64,000 bases of DNA from Moorena bouillonii PNG (lineage in GTDB: Bacteria > Cyanobacteriota > Cyanobacteriia > Cyanobacteriales > Coleofasciculaceae), in assembly GCF_001942495.1 (NCBI RefSeq), contig NZ_MKZS01000001.1:2411628-2475627 (forward strand). The letters run 5' to 3'. The position numbers and the translations under genes were made by a program. Under the pieces are notes generated by a model. That model ran no database searches. It was given only the letters and a program-made list of their open reading frames with translations, and had not been told where the DNA came from. This document shows positions 28,238 through 35,538 of this stretch, in pieces (position 1 is the first letter of the stretch; the number at the start of each line of letters is the position of its first letter).

Positions 28238-28672
28238 TCAAAACGTCTTTGCCGAATGGGTTAGTGGATCAAACTCAAATCGCTTATCGTAGTTGGTTTC
28301 TCCGTAAATATTAAAGGTAATTGTTGGTTCATCTCCCATTGCTTCCACACTATGGATCCCATTAGAGGTAAAACTAATAATATCTCCAGGGAATAGGATT
28401 TTTTCCCCTACTTGTTCGATGCGATCGCGAAAATCAGGGTCATCAGTACGCCGCCAAAAGGTGTTTTTTTCCTGGCCACTGATCACCGCTACTATTCCCC
28501 ATGTACCATGGTTGTGAATCGGAGAAACTCCCACAACCAATACTGCTCCTGGTGAGAGTACTACAGAGGAAGGCAATCCTTGTGCTGGTAAAAAAAATCC
28601 TTGTGCAAGTAAAAAGAATCCTTGTGCAAGTAAAAAGAATCCTTGTGCCGCTAAATAAGCTTCGTTAATCAT
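28238..28672 (-). CDS. Cysteine-dioxygenase-like cupin with repeat-expanded N-terminus
   Basis: The 144-aa frame has the cupin metal motif PIHNHGTWGIVAVISGQEKN (two His, Glu) and a later His in NGIHSVEAMGD, as in cyanobacterial relatives of cysteine dioxygenase (CDO_I superfamily). The N-terminal 30 residues are a tandem repeat of LAQGFFL coded by 21-bp DNA units at about 28585-28655. That segment looks like a slippage product that replaced or expanded the native start. The protein is shorter than full CDO enzymes, so it may be truncated. Substrate uncertain. Confidence 0.75.
   Translation of the reverse strand: MINEAYLAAQGFFLLAQGFFLLAQGFFLPAQGLPSSVVLSPGAVLVVGVSPIHNHGTWGIVAVISGQEKNTFWRRTDDPDFRDRIEQVGEKILFPGDIISFTSNGIHSVEAMGDEPTITFNIYGETNYDKRFEFDPLTHSAKTF
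28585..28655. repeat. 21-bp tandem repeat inside the CDO-like gene
   Basis: Three to four units of AATCCTTGTGCAAGTAAAAAG-type sequence, in frame, coding LAQGFFL. Confidence 0.85.
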
Positions 28673-28704
28673 CTACACCGATGATCACCGGTACCTAAGA
28701 TGCT

Positions 28705-28917
28705 GTGATCATCGGTGGATTTGCCCCTATTGCTGCTAGTGTGATGGCAGCTTGGGATGTCCCTGGGGATACTACCTGGGCATACTACCTGGGCATACTA
28801 GCAGATTACTTAATTGCTGCCTCGCTGATCTCTGTGCCAGCAGCCCTTGCCTTGACCTGTAGGATTTCTAAGCCATCTGATCATAATCAGTTTGATCAAA
28901 AGTTTGACAGCTTTTAA
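28705..28917 (+). pseudogene. C-terminal fragment of an MHS-type MFS transporter
   Basis: The 70-aa frame reads IIGGFAPIAASVMAAWDVPG, then TTWAYYLGILADYLIAASLI, resembling the last two membrane segments of metabolite:H+ symporters (shikimate/proline-betaine type). The rest of the transporter is absent; upstream is the oppositely oriented cupin. I read it as a gene remnant, with moderate certainty. Confidence 0.45.
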
Positions 28918-28938
28918 GATGACAGCTTGTCATATAAT
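28903..28938 (+). promoter_or_regulatory. Putative promoter/operator of the tethered plastocyanin gene
   Basis: TTGACA at 28904-28909 and a consensus TATAAT at 28933-28938 are present, but 23 bp apart, too long for a standard promoter. Between them, ATGACAGCTTGTCAT (28919-28933) forms an inverted repeat TGACA-N3-TGTCA touching the -10 box. TTTGACAGCTT occurs here (28903) and TTTGACAGCTTGTC occurs upstream of the cytochrome gene (29842-29855). I infer a shared regulator site; copper control would be the obvious idea, unproven. Confidence 0.5.
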
Positions 28939-28970
28939 TGAACCGTTGACAGTCATGGTTCAATTTTTTT
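28936..28970 (+). terminator. Hairpin plus T-run directly before the plastocyanin start (possible attenuator)
   Basis: Arms AATTGAACC (28936-28944) and GGTTCAATT (28957-28965) pair perfectly across a 12-nt loop and run into seven T residues ending at 28970, one base before the ATG. This is a textbook intrinsic terminator shape in the leader, where a ribosome binding site would be expected. It may terminate the remnant upstream or attenuate the gene. Confidence 0.6.
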
Positions 28971-29624
28971 ATGAAAAACATAGCATTGAAAAAGCTACTA
29001 TCACTCCTAGTGGTAACAGTCTGTATCTTAACCTTTACCTATGGTTGCGGCGGCCCAACTACAGCTACTGTTCCTCCAGAAACCACACCTGCCCCAGCTG
29101 CTGAAGTTGCCCCAGAGGCGGAAGCCCCAGCGGAAGTCCCTGAGGTGGCTGAAGAAGAACCCGCCCCAGCCGAACCCACCGAGGTCGCTGAAGAAGAACC
29201 CGCCCCAGCCGAACCCACCGAGGTGGCTGAAGAAGAAACCGCCCCAGCCGAACCCACTGCGGTGGCTGAAGAAGAACCCACTCCAGCCGAACCCACCGAG
29301 GTCGCTGCAGCACCTGAGCCTGCGACCGCAGCTGCTCCAGAAACTTACACTGTAAAAATGGGTACAGACAATGGCCAACTAAAATTTGACCCAAGTGTTC
29401 TTACCATCAAACCGGGGGACACCGTCAAGTGGGTGATGAACAAAATTGGTCCTCATAATGTTATTGTTGAGGGCAACGAATCACTGAGTCATAAAAACAT
29501 GTTGATGTCTGCGGGTTCTTCCTATACATCTACATTTGATGAGCCTGGTAAATACTCCTACTACTGTGCCCCTCACCGTGGTGCTGGCATGGTAGGCAAA
29601 ATCAATGTTGAAGCTGCATCATAG
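28971..29624 (+). CDS. petE: Plastocyanin with Cys-ended signal and Pro/Glu/Ala repeat linker (predicted tethered)
   Basis: A 217-aa protein. Residues 1-26 are a hydrophobic signal ending TFTYGC, a lipobox-like site (Cys26; Thr at -3 is atypical). Residues 48-115 are repeats of [13 protein letters not shown]. The C-terminal 100 residues are a plastocyanin domain with all four copper ligands: His162 (GPHNV), Cys199, His202 and Met207 ([11 protein letters not shown]). Plastocyanin carries electrons from cytochrome b6f to photosystem I. Usual forms are about 100 aa mature, soluble and have an AxA cleavage site. Signal and linker are near-identical to those of the cytochrome at 29924. It could be a secondary petE paralogue. 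Confidence 0.9.
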   Translation: MKNIALKKLLSLLVVTVCILTFTYGCGGPTTATVPPETTPAPAAEVAPEAEAPAEVPEVAEEEPAPAEPTEVAEEEPAPAEPTEVAEEETAPAEPTAVAEEEPTPAEPTEVAAAPEPATAAAPETYTVKMGTDNGQLKFDPSVLTIKPGDTVKWVMNKIGPHNVIVEGNESLSHKNMLMSAGSSYTSTFDEPGKYSYYCAPHRGAGMVGKINVEAAS

Positions 29625-29784
29625 TAGCACTAGGACTAGGGCTGTTGATCAAGACTTTGAGGAATGTGAAAACTACACAGCTTTCACAAGATTAGCTATT
29701 CTAAGACTTACGCGATCGCAAATCGTGGTAGTTTGGTGAATTTAAATCAAGACTTACCCAGCAACTATAACCCTAGGGTATGAC

Positions 29785-29811
29785 GTAAGGGCGCACGGTG
29801 TGCGCCCTTAC
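29785..29811. repeat. Perfect hairpin between the two electron-carrier genes
   Basis: Arms GTAAGGGCGCAC and GTGCGCCCTTAC with a 3-nt loop. No T run follows, so it may be a small dispersed palindrome rather than a terminator. The rest of 29625-29923 holds an AGACTTACGCG fragment near 29704 related to MITE ends at 31072. Confidence 0.75.
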
Positions 29812-29841
29812 TGCGTTTCAAGTCAGGAAGAAACCAATAAA

Positions 29842-29855
29842 TTTGACAGCTTGTC
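29842..29855 (+). promoter_or_regulatory. Copy of the shared TTTGACAGCTTGTC motif before the cytochrome gene
   Basis: Fourteen bases that match the palindromic element upstream of the plastocyanin gene. It lies 69 bp before the ATG at 29924. TTGACA inside it could also serve as a -35 box, though no good -10 is at the right distance. Confidence 0.5.
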
Positions 29856-29923
29856 TTTTGACGGAAAGAAAAACATGATCTGACAATCCTTTATGGACTA
29901 GCCCACTTGTTTTTTTTAATCTC

Positions 29924-30610
29924 ATGAGACAAATTGCATTGAAAAAGCTATTATCACTCCTAGTGGTAACGGTCTGTGTCTTGACCTTTACCTATGGTTG
30001 CGCTGAGTCAAGTACAGCGACTGTTCCTCCAGAAACCACACCTGCCCCAACTGCTGCAGTTGAAACAGTGGAATCCCCAGCGGAACCCACCGAAGTAGCA
30101 GAGGAAGAAACTGCTCCTGCTGAACCTACTGAGGTAGCAGAGGAAGAAACTACTCCCGCTGAACCTACCGAAGTAGCAGAGGAAGAAACTACTCCTGCTG
30201 AACCTACTGAGGTAGCAGAGGAAGAAACTGCTCCTGCTGAAACTACTGAGGTAGCTGTAGCACCTGAGACTGCTGCTGAGCCAGAAGCAGTAGCAGAGGA
30301 AGAAACAGCTCCTGCTGAAACTACTGAGGTAGCTGTAGCCGTAGATGAAGCAGCCCTAGCTAAATCAGCACAAGTCTTCGCAGGTAACTGTGCCAGTTGT
30401 CATGCGGGTGGAAAAAATTTAATCAATGCCCAAAAAACTCTGAAAAAGGATGCCCTTGAGAAGTATGGCATGTACTCTAAGGACAAGATCGTTTACCAAA
30501 TCACCAATGGTAAGCCCCCCATGCCAGCCTTCAAAGGTCGCCTAAAACCGGATGTGATTACAGCCCTTGCTGATTATGTGTTGTATCAAGCTGACAATGG
30601 TTGGCAGTAG
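29924..30610 (+). CDS. petJ: Cytochrome c6 with Cys-ended signal and Pro/Glu/Ala repeat linker (predicted tethered)
   Basis: A 228-aa protein. Residues 1-26 copy the plastocyanin signal almost exactly ([21 protein letters not shown]). Residues about 45-125 are [13 protein letters not shown] repeats. The C-terminal domain is cytochrome c6: haem site CASCH (Cys156, Cys159, His160), axial Met200 in PPMPAF, and [15 protein letters not shown] at the end. Cytochrome c6 replaces plastocyanin under copper shortage. Together the two genes look like alternative carriers on the same anchor and stalk. If Cys26 is not lipidated, the linker would still be an unusual N-terminal tail. Confidence 0.92.
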   Translation: MRQIALKKLLSLLVVTVCVLTFTYGCAESSTATVPPETTPAPTAAVETVESPAEPTEVAEEETAPAEPTEVAEEETTPAEPTEVAEEETTPAEPTEVAEEETAPAETTEVAVAPETAAEPEAVAEEETAPAETTEVAVAVDEAALAKSAQVFAGNCASCHAGGKNLINAQKTLKKDALEKYGMYSKDKIVYQITNGKPPMPAFKGRLKPDVITALADYVLYQADNGWQ

Positions 30611-30660
30611 ATTGATACAATCGGGTTTCTAAACGATTTGTGAAACTCAATCGTAAGGGA

Positions 30661-30790
30661 TCAGCTAATAGCTATCAGTTATCAGCTATCAGCTATCAGC
30701 GATCAGCGGTCAGCTATCAGCGATCAGCGATCAGCGATCAGCGATCAGCTAAAGGCTGACTACTAAAGGCTGACGGCTGACGACTGAATT
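30661..30790. repeat. Heptamer array CTATCAG/CGATCAG
   Basis: Fifteen or so units of GCTATCA and GCGATCA, then GCTGACG-type units before the trailer GAATTCTTAC. Confidence 0.85.
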
Positions 30791-31071
30791 CTTACTCACA
30801 ACCGATTTATAATTCCTAGATCAGTATTAGTGGTTAGTAGTTAGTTGTTGTCTGAGAAGTCTCATTTGCTACATCCAAGCCCCCTAAATCCCCCAATTTT
30901 GGGGGACTTTTAGAAGCAAATTGACTCTTGTTCCCCCCAAAGTTGGGGGGCTAGGGGGGCAAAATTCAGTATAAAAAAACTTTTCAGATATCCTCTTAGT
31001 TGTTGGTGGTATTTTCATTACCAACTGGCTGCTGACCACTAATTATTTTTTATAGCGCTGCGCTATAGCTT

Positions 31072-31182
31072 AGGACTTACGCATTTGCCCCCTAAATCCC
31101 CCAATTCTGGGGGACTTTAACTCAATTTCCCCCCAAAATTGGGGGGCTAGGGGGGCGAAATCAAGTTAACCGCGTAAGTCCT
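31072..31182. mobile_element. MITE with AGGACTTACGC terminal inverted repeats
   Basis: AGGACTTACGC (31072-31082) and GCGTAAGTCCT (31172-31182) are perfect inverted repeats bounding 111 bp. The interior is CCCCCTAAATCCCCC and CCCCCAAAATTGGGGGG. It has no coding capacity, as expected of a miniature element. The interior motif also appears at 30889 and inside the sigma-factor gene at 36626. Confidence 0.8.
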
Positions 31183-31214
31183 GGTAAACAAATTCAGGAG
31201 AGGTAAGAGATTCT

Positions 31215-32582
31215 ATGGTTAGTTCTATGGTTAGTTCTATGGTTAGTGAAGCAAAGACCACTACTCCTCACCATGTGGTCATTATTGGTGGTGGATTTGG
31301 TGGACTCTATGCTGCTCAGGCTCTGAGAAAGGCACCAGTGAAAGTAACTCTAATCGATAAACGGAACTTTCATTTGTTCCAGCCCCTACTCTACCAAGTT
31401 GCTACCGGGGGCTTATCAGCAGGTGATATTTCCTCACCCCTGCGGGCAATCCTGAGTCACCAGAAAAATACTCAAGTGCTGATGGGGAAAGTAATTGGTC
31501 TTGACCCGAACCAGAAAACCGTTCAACTACCAGACAAAGAAATATCTTACGACTCCCTGATCGTGGCCACTGGCGTTAGCCACCACTACTTCGGTAATGA
31601 TCAATGGGCAAAAGACGCTCCTGGTTTGAAAACCATTGAAGATGCCCTAGACATTAGACGTCGGATTTATTCTGCCTTTGAAGCCGCAGAAAAAGAAACT
31701 GACCCCGAGAAACGTCGCGCTTGGTTGACCTTTGTGTTGGTAGGAGGCGGACCAACTGGAGTGGAATTAGCAGGGGCCATGGCAGAATTGGCTTACGACA
31801 CCTTAAAAAATGACTTCCGCGACATTGATACTTCCGAAGCGAGGATTTTGCTGTTGGAAGGGATGGATCGGATTTTGCCTCCTTACCCACCGGAGTTATC
31901 AGTAAAAGCCCAAAATTCTCTGGAACGGTTAGGAGTAACAGTACAGACAAAGACTCTAGTTACTAATATTGATAATGATATAGTTACCATGCGTCGAGGG
32001 GAGCAGGTAGAGGAAATTAACGCCAAAACTGTTCTGTGGGCAGCAGGGATGAAAGCGTCTGCTATGGGCAAGGCGCTAGCACAAGCTACTGGTGTGGAGT
32101 TAGACCGGGCTGGACGGGTGATAGTACAACCGGATATGAGCTTGGCAGGACATCCCGATATTTTTGTGATTGGTGATTTGGCGAATTTCTCTCATCAAAC
32201 TGGTAAACCCCTACCAGGAGTTGCGCCAGTGGCGATGCAACAAGGCAAGTATGTCTCTACTCTGATTCAGAAGCGCCTCAAGGAGGAGACAGTAGCGGAT
32301 TTCCATTATCAGGATTATGGCAATTTAGCGGTGATTGGACGCAATGCCGCAGTAGTGGATTTGGGGTTTGTTAAGTTCTCTGGTTTCCCCGCTTGGCTGG
32401 CCTGGATTTTTATCCACATCTTCTTCCTGATTGAGTTTGATAACAAGTTGCTGGTAATGATTCAGTGGGCATGGCATTACCTTACCTTTAAGCGCGGGGT
32501 TCGTTTAATTACCAACCTTGAGGAAGAACCAGCAGGGAATTTCGAGGAGAGAAGAGATTATCGGACGCCGGTACAGGTGTAG
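31215..32582 (+). CDS. Type II NADH dehydrogenase (NDH-2)
   Basis: A 455-aa flavoprotein. The FAD motif is VVIIGGGFGGLYAA (residues about 18-31) and the NAD(P)H motif is VLVGGGPTGVELAGAMAEL (about 175-193). VATGVSHHYFG, FVIGDLA (FAD-binding strand) and GVAPVAMQQGKYV are family signatures. A C-terminal amphipathic/hydrophobic segment (FPAWLAWIFIHIFFLIEF) anchors it to the membrane. It passes electrons from NAD(P)H to quinone without proton pumping. The first 12 codons are a 12-bp tandem repeat ATGGTTAGTTCT giving three in-frame ATGs at 31215, 31227 and 31239. Confidence 0.95.
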   Translation: MVSSMVSSMVSEAKTTTPHHVVIIGGGFGGLYAAQALRKAPVKVTLIDKRNFHLFQPLLYQVATGGLSAGDISSPLRAILSHQKNTQVLMGKVIGLDPNQKTVQLPDKEISYDSLIVATGVSHHYFGNDQWAKDAPGLKTIEDALDIRRRIYSAFEAAEKETDPEKRRAWLTFVLVGGGPTGVELAGAMAELAYDTLKNDFRDIDTSEARILLLEGMDRILPPYPPELSVKAQNSLERLGVTVQTKTLVTNIDNDIVTMRRGEQVEEINAKTVLWAAGMKASAMGKALAQATGVELDRAGRVIVQPDMSLAGHPDIFVIGDLANFSHQTGKPLPGVAPVAMQQGKYVSTLIQKRLKEETVADFHYQDYGNLAVIGRNAAVVDLGFVKFSGFPAWLAWIFIHIFFLIEFDNKLLVMIQWAWHYLTFKRGVRLITNLEEEPAGNFEERRDYRTPVQV

Positions 32583-32609
32583 GGCTTTAGGGATTAGGGA
32601 TTAAGGTAA

Positions 32610-32717
32610 GCTATCAGCTATCAGCTATCAGCTATCAGCTATCAGCTATCAGCTATCAGCTATCAGCTATCAGCTATCAGCTATCAGCCATCAGCTATCA
32701 GCTATCAGCCATCAGCC
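32610..32717. repeat. Heptamer array GCTATCA x15
   Basis: Fifteen tandem 7-bp units (GCTATCA with three GCCATCA variants) span 32610-32714, the longest uniform array in the window. It is followed by GGCCTACGGCC. Confidence 0.92.
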
Positions 32718-32878
32718 ATTGGCCTACGGCCAAGCTAAACCGAACAGCTTTTGAATAAAATAAGCTGACGACTGACGGCTGACCCCTGAATGCTTATGTA
32801 TTAAGAACCCTTACACTAAGCATTATGTAGTAAAACCATTACTCTCACCCCTAATCCCTAATACTATTAACCTGATCT

Positions 32879-33859
32879 ATGAGTCAGATTTCCTCTAAAG
32901 CATCTACTCCTTCCTCGATTAATCTATTGCAGCAACCAGCGGCTTGGCTGTACAGTTTCTGGAAATTTTCTCGTCCCCATACCATTATTGGGACGAGTTT
33001 TAGTGTTTTTGCCCTCTATCTCATTGCTGTGTCCATGACTAACAGTGGTTGGACTTGGCAAGGGTTCGGTCAACTGCTGGGAGCTTGGATTGCTTGTTTG
33101 TGCGGTAATGTCTATATCGTAGGACTAAATCAATTGCACGATGTGGAGATTGACCGGATTAATAAACCCCATCTTCCAGTGGCTGCAGGGGAGTTTTCTC
33201 TGCAACTAGGTCAGGGGATTGTGGCGGTAACTGGTATCCTAGCGCTACTGTTGGCTTGGTTATTCGGGCCGTGGTTGTTGTTGATGGTCAGTATTAGTTT
33301 AGCAATTGGTACATCCTATTCCTTGCCACCGATCCGCCTGAAGCGGTTTCCCTTTTGGGCAGCGCTATGTATTTTTTCAGTACGGGGAGCAATCGTTAAT
33401 TTAGGTCTGTTTTTACACTTTAGTTGGGCATTGCAACAGGGACAAGTGATGATGCCTACCGCAGCAGTGTGGGCATTGACCTGGTTTATCTTAGTGTTTT
33501 CCGTTGCGATCGCAATATTCAAAGATGTCCCAGATATCGATGGGGATAAGCGTTTCAATATCACTACCTTTACCATCCGCCTCGGTAAATTGGCGGTATT
33601 TAATATAGCACGGGGAGTAATTACTGCTTGCTATCTCGCCATGGTGCTAGCTAGTGTGTTGCTCCTCGATTCAGTAAATATCCTCTTCTTGGTAGGGACT
33701 CATCTGGTCGCATTAGCGGTAATGTGGTGGCGCTCTTACCAGGTAGACTTGGAGGATAAAAATGCGATCGCTAGTTTTTATCAGTTTATCTGGAAACTCT
33801 TTTTCCTGGAATATTTAATTTTCCCAGCCGCTTGTCTTTTAAGACTATCCCAGTTCTAA
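32879..33859 (+). CDS. hpt: Homogentisate phytyltransferase (UbiA family)
   Basis: A 326-aa integral membrane prenyltransferase that condenses homogentisate with phytyl diphosphate, the committing step of tocopherol synthesis. The two Asp motifs are NQLHDVEIDRINKPHLP (Asn84, Asp88, Asp92) and IFKDVPDIDGDKRF (near residue 215), which bind Mg2+-diphosphate. RPHTIIGTS near 32-40 is typical of HPT/Vte2. Eight or so membrane segments are visible. Full length. A homogentisate solanesyltransferase is less likely because of the cyanobacterial context. Confidence 0.92.
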   Translation: MSQISSKASTPSSINLLQQPAAWLYSFWKFSRPHTIIGTSFSVFALYLIAVSMTNSGWTWQGFGQLLGAWIACLCGNVYIVGLNQLHDVEIDRINKPHLPVAAGEFSLQLGQGIVAVTGILALLLAWLFGPWLLLMVSISLAIGTSYSLPPIRLKRFPFWAALCIFSVRGAIVNLGLFLHFSWALQQGQVMMPTAAVWALTWFILVFSVAIAIFKDVPDIDGDKRFNITTFTIRLGKLAVFNIARGVITACYLAMVLASVLLLDSVNILFLVGTHLVALAVMWWRSYQVDLEDKNAIASFYQFIWKLFFLEYLIFPAACLLRLSQF

Positions 33860-34011
33860 ATCAATCGAATCAACAGCGCGTAAGCATTCAGCCGTCAGCC
33901 GTCAGCGGTCAGCCGTCAGCCGTCAGCTAATCAAGGGGAAGTAGTAAAAGCTATAGTGTGGCACAGGCTTTGGCCTTTGGCCACGCTGTGCGAACGACGC
34001 TGGGAAGTATA

Positions 34012-34079
34012 AGCTGATAGCTAATAGCTGATAGCTGACCGCTGATAGCTGATAGCTGATAGCTGATAGCTGATAGCTG
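34012..34079. repeat. Heptamer array GCTGATA
   Basis: About nine units GCTGATA/GCTAATA/GCTGACC, followed by GTTCGCGCAGCGTGCGCGTAGCG. Confidence 0.85.
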
Positions 34080-34117
34080 TTCGCGCAGCGTGCGCGTAGC
34101 GCATATACTTACAAAAA

Positions 34118-34148
34118 AATAGCCGTGGAAATACTATCCACGGCTATT
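34118..34148 (-). terminator. Intrinsic terminator-like hairpin
   Basis: Arms AATAGCCGTGGA and TCCACGGCTATT around a 7-nt loop. On the minus strand the hairpin is followed by seven T residues (A run at 34113-34119), so it fits a minus-strand terminator for the small gene at 34345 or read-through from it. Confidence 0.7.
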
Positions 34149-34287
34149 TCAACTCCACAATAAGTCCGTTGAAATTGTTTTAGGTGCGCTGCATCCCTAT
34201 GTCACTCAGTTACCAAACCTAACCTGATCTGATCCTATTTGAGCAGACCGGAACCTTTCAGTGGGGGGGAAACCCCCCATAAATTTA

Positions 34288-34338
34288 GCGATGCAGCGCG
34301 GTCTTGGGGGTTTCCCCCATGAGCGACTGCATCAAGAC
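34288..34338. repeat. Dispersed palindromic repeat, copy 3 (compact form)
   Basis: GCGATGCAGC...GCATCAAGAC with a central GGGGGTTTCCCCC stem, 51 bp. This is the shortest complete copy in the window and may be close to the basic unit. It lies just past the stop of the 66-aa gene. Confidence 0.85.
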
Positions 34339-34344
34339 AAGGTG

Positions 34345-34545
34345 TTATGGCAACAGCCAATACTTGTTTAGTGTAGTCATTACTTCGCCTGGGACCTCCG
34401 TCGGCTCCAGAGGAGTCCATTCGCAAATCTCTGCATAACCTAGGGCATACATCCTCTGCATACTATAAATTACTGCTTCCCGAGACCCTTTCAGAGTGTG
34501 CTGAGCAGGTTGTTTTTTGAAGTTTTGAGTAAATCCTTGTCGCAT
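34345..34545 (-). CDS. Small cyanobacterial hypothetical protein (66 aa)
   Basis: A 66-aa basic protein starting MRQGFTQNFKKQPAQHTLKG, with YSMQRMYALGYAEICEW and a tail PGEVMTTLNKYWLLP. The central RMYALGYAE segment looks like a conserved small cyanobacterial ORF, but I cannot name a family or function. Codon use appears normal, and it ends just before palindromic repeat copy 3. AT-rich sequence at 34560-34700 should contain its promoter. Confidence 0.6.
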   Translation of the reverse strand: MRQGFTQNFKKQPAQHTLKGSREAVIYSMQRMYALGYAEICEWTPLEPTEVPGEVMTTLNKYWLLP

Positions 34546-35172
34546 AACTTAACTATTGAACTCATTGTGGTAAGTTACTGATTATTGTAATGATTATAGT
34601 TTAATTTTTCAAGGGTTTAAAAAAAAAAAATTGGGTAATTTTAGGATTACTAAAAAACAGCGATATTCTTATATATACACTACAATAACGCTAATTTTAA
34701 ATAGTAAATTTAAGGATAATTATGGTAGCCTGATCGCCTAACATGTAAGTAGTAAACTATCATATAAATTTAGATTTACTATAATAACTAATATAGTTAC
34801 AGCGGTTTGCATAACTATTAGGTATACAGGATTGTATTCCCTATTCCCTATTCCCTATTCCCTACTCCCTGCTCCCTATTCCCTATTCCCTATTCCCTAT
34901 TCCCTAAAACCCAGAAACTTGTACTTGATGAGTATAATAATTGCTAGAAAATACAAAAACACCCCGACCAGATCTACATTACTAGAATCTCTCGGGGCTT
35001 TGATGTTTTAGGTTATTACCTCTCACTCGAAGGCTTACAGATAGCGTAGAGTGGGTAAGAGTTATAACCTATTTAGCGGCGATGCCTTAGATAATCAATT
35101 CCTAAGGGTTTGGTTATTTCAGGTAAAAATTAGCTGAAATAATTGATTACCTTGTGTACTGGCTTGCTGTTT
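34546..35172. other. AT-rich intergenic region with CCCTATT array
   Basis: Contains poly-A near 34620, a CCCTATT heptamer array (34836-34915) and the hairpin CCCCGA...TCGGGG near 34963-34998, followed on the minus strand by GTGTTTTTG, likely a terminator of the gene at 35173. No gene seen. Confidence 0.65.
34836..34915. repeat. Heptamer array CCCTATT
   Basis: About eleven units CCCTATT with CCCTACT and CCCTGCT variants. Confidence 0.9.
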
Positions 35173-35538
35173 TTATTGTACGCAGTGAAAGTCCACTGGT
35201 CCGTTTCCTTCCACTAGATAGAAGACACTATACTGAGGCAGGCGCAGGATGTTATCGCCAAATGGGGGTATGAAGGTTGGCTCGCCTGTAGATGCGTCTA
35301 TTACTACTGCTTCCTCGGGAGATTCGTTGTGTAGTATAGCGGCTTCATACTCATAACCAGGAGCAGCTTCGACTAAGCAAAAGTGCTCTTGGGGATTCTG
35401 CAGGTAGGTGACATCTCCTCCGCAGCAATAACCGTCGGCTTGAGCCACACCAGGATTAACAGCGAAGCTGAATAGTACAGTAAGTGCTACTACGGCTAGA
35501 GTTAACACTTTGCTTAGGCTAGTTTTGATTGTCTTCAT
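35173..35538 (-). CDS. Secreted small Cys-containing protein of unknown function
   Basis: A 121-aa protein with a clear Sec signal peptide (MKTIKTSLSKVLTLAVVALT, then FSFAVNPGVAQA with an AQA cleavage site). The mature part is about 86 aa, begins DGYCCGGDVTYLQ and has four cysteines (CC pair, HFCLV, FHCVQ), so two disulphides are possible. Family not recognised. It stands alone; a regulator site TGTCTTATT-like stretch was not resolved upstream. Confidence 0.8.
   Translation of the reverse strand: MKTIKTSLSKVLTLAVVALTVLFSFAVNPGVAQADGYCCGGDVTYLQNPQEHFCLVEAAPGYEYEAAILHNESPEEAVVIDASTGEPTFIPPFGDNILRLPQYSVFYLVEGNGPVDFHCVQ

Larger units (their letters stand above)
30611..31214. other. Repeat-rich intergenic region before NDH-2
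   Basis: Contains the CTATCAG/CGATCAG heptamer array (30661-30790), a CCCCCTAAATCCCCC...GGGGGGCTAGGGGGG element (about 30889-30961) and a MITE at 31072-31182. No gene is visible. A weak AGGAGAGG ribosome site at 31196-31203 precedes the NDH-2 start. Confidence 0.75.
33860..34344. other. Repeat-rich intergenic region after hpt
   Basis: Holds GCCGTCA heptamers (33893-33926), a CACGCTGTGCGAACG repeat near 33980, the GCTGATA array 34012-34079, a terminator hairpin and palindromic repeat copy 3. No gene is supported. Confidence 0.75.

Noticed and set aside
28936..28970. Leader hairpin considered as a known riboswitch
   Set aside because: A single simple stem-loop with no conserved aptamer sequence that I recognise; kept only as a possible attenuator.
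29028..29394. Long antisense frames opposite the plastocyanin linker (Gly/Ser/Phe-rich or Arg/Leu-rich)
   Set aside because: They are produced by the repetitive GAAGAACCCGCCCCAGCC-type DNA; no start signal, and the sense frame has clear copper ligands.
32610..32717. GCTATCA array considered as a CRISPR array
   Set aside because: Units are contiguous 7-bp repeats without unique spacers and no cas genes are present.
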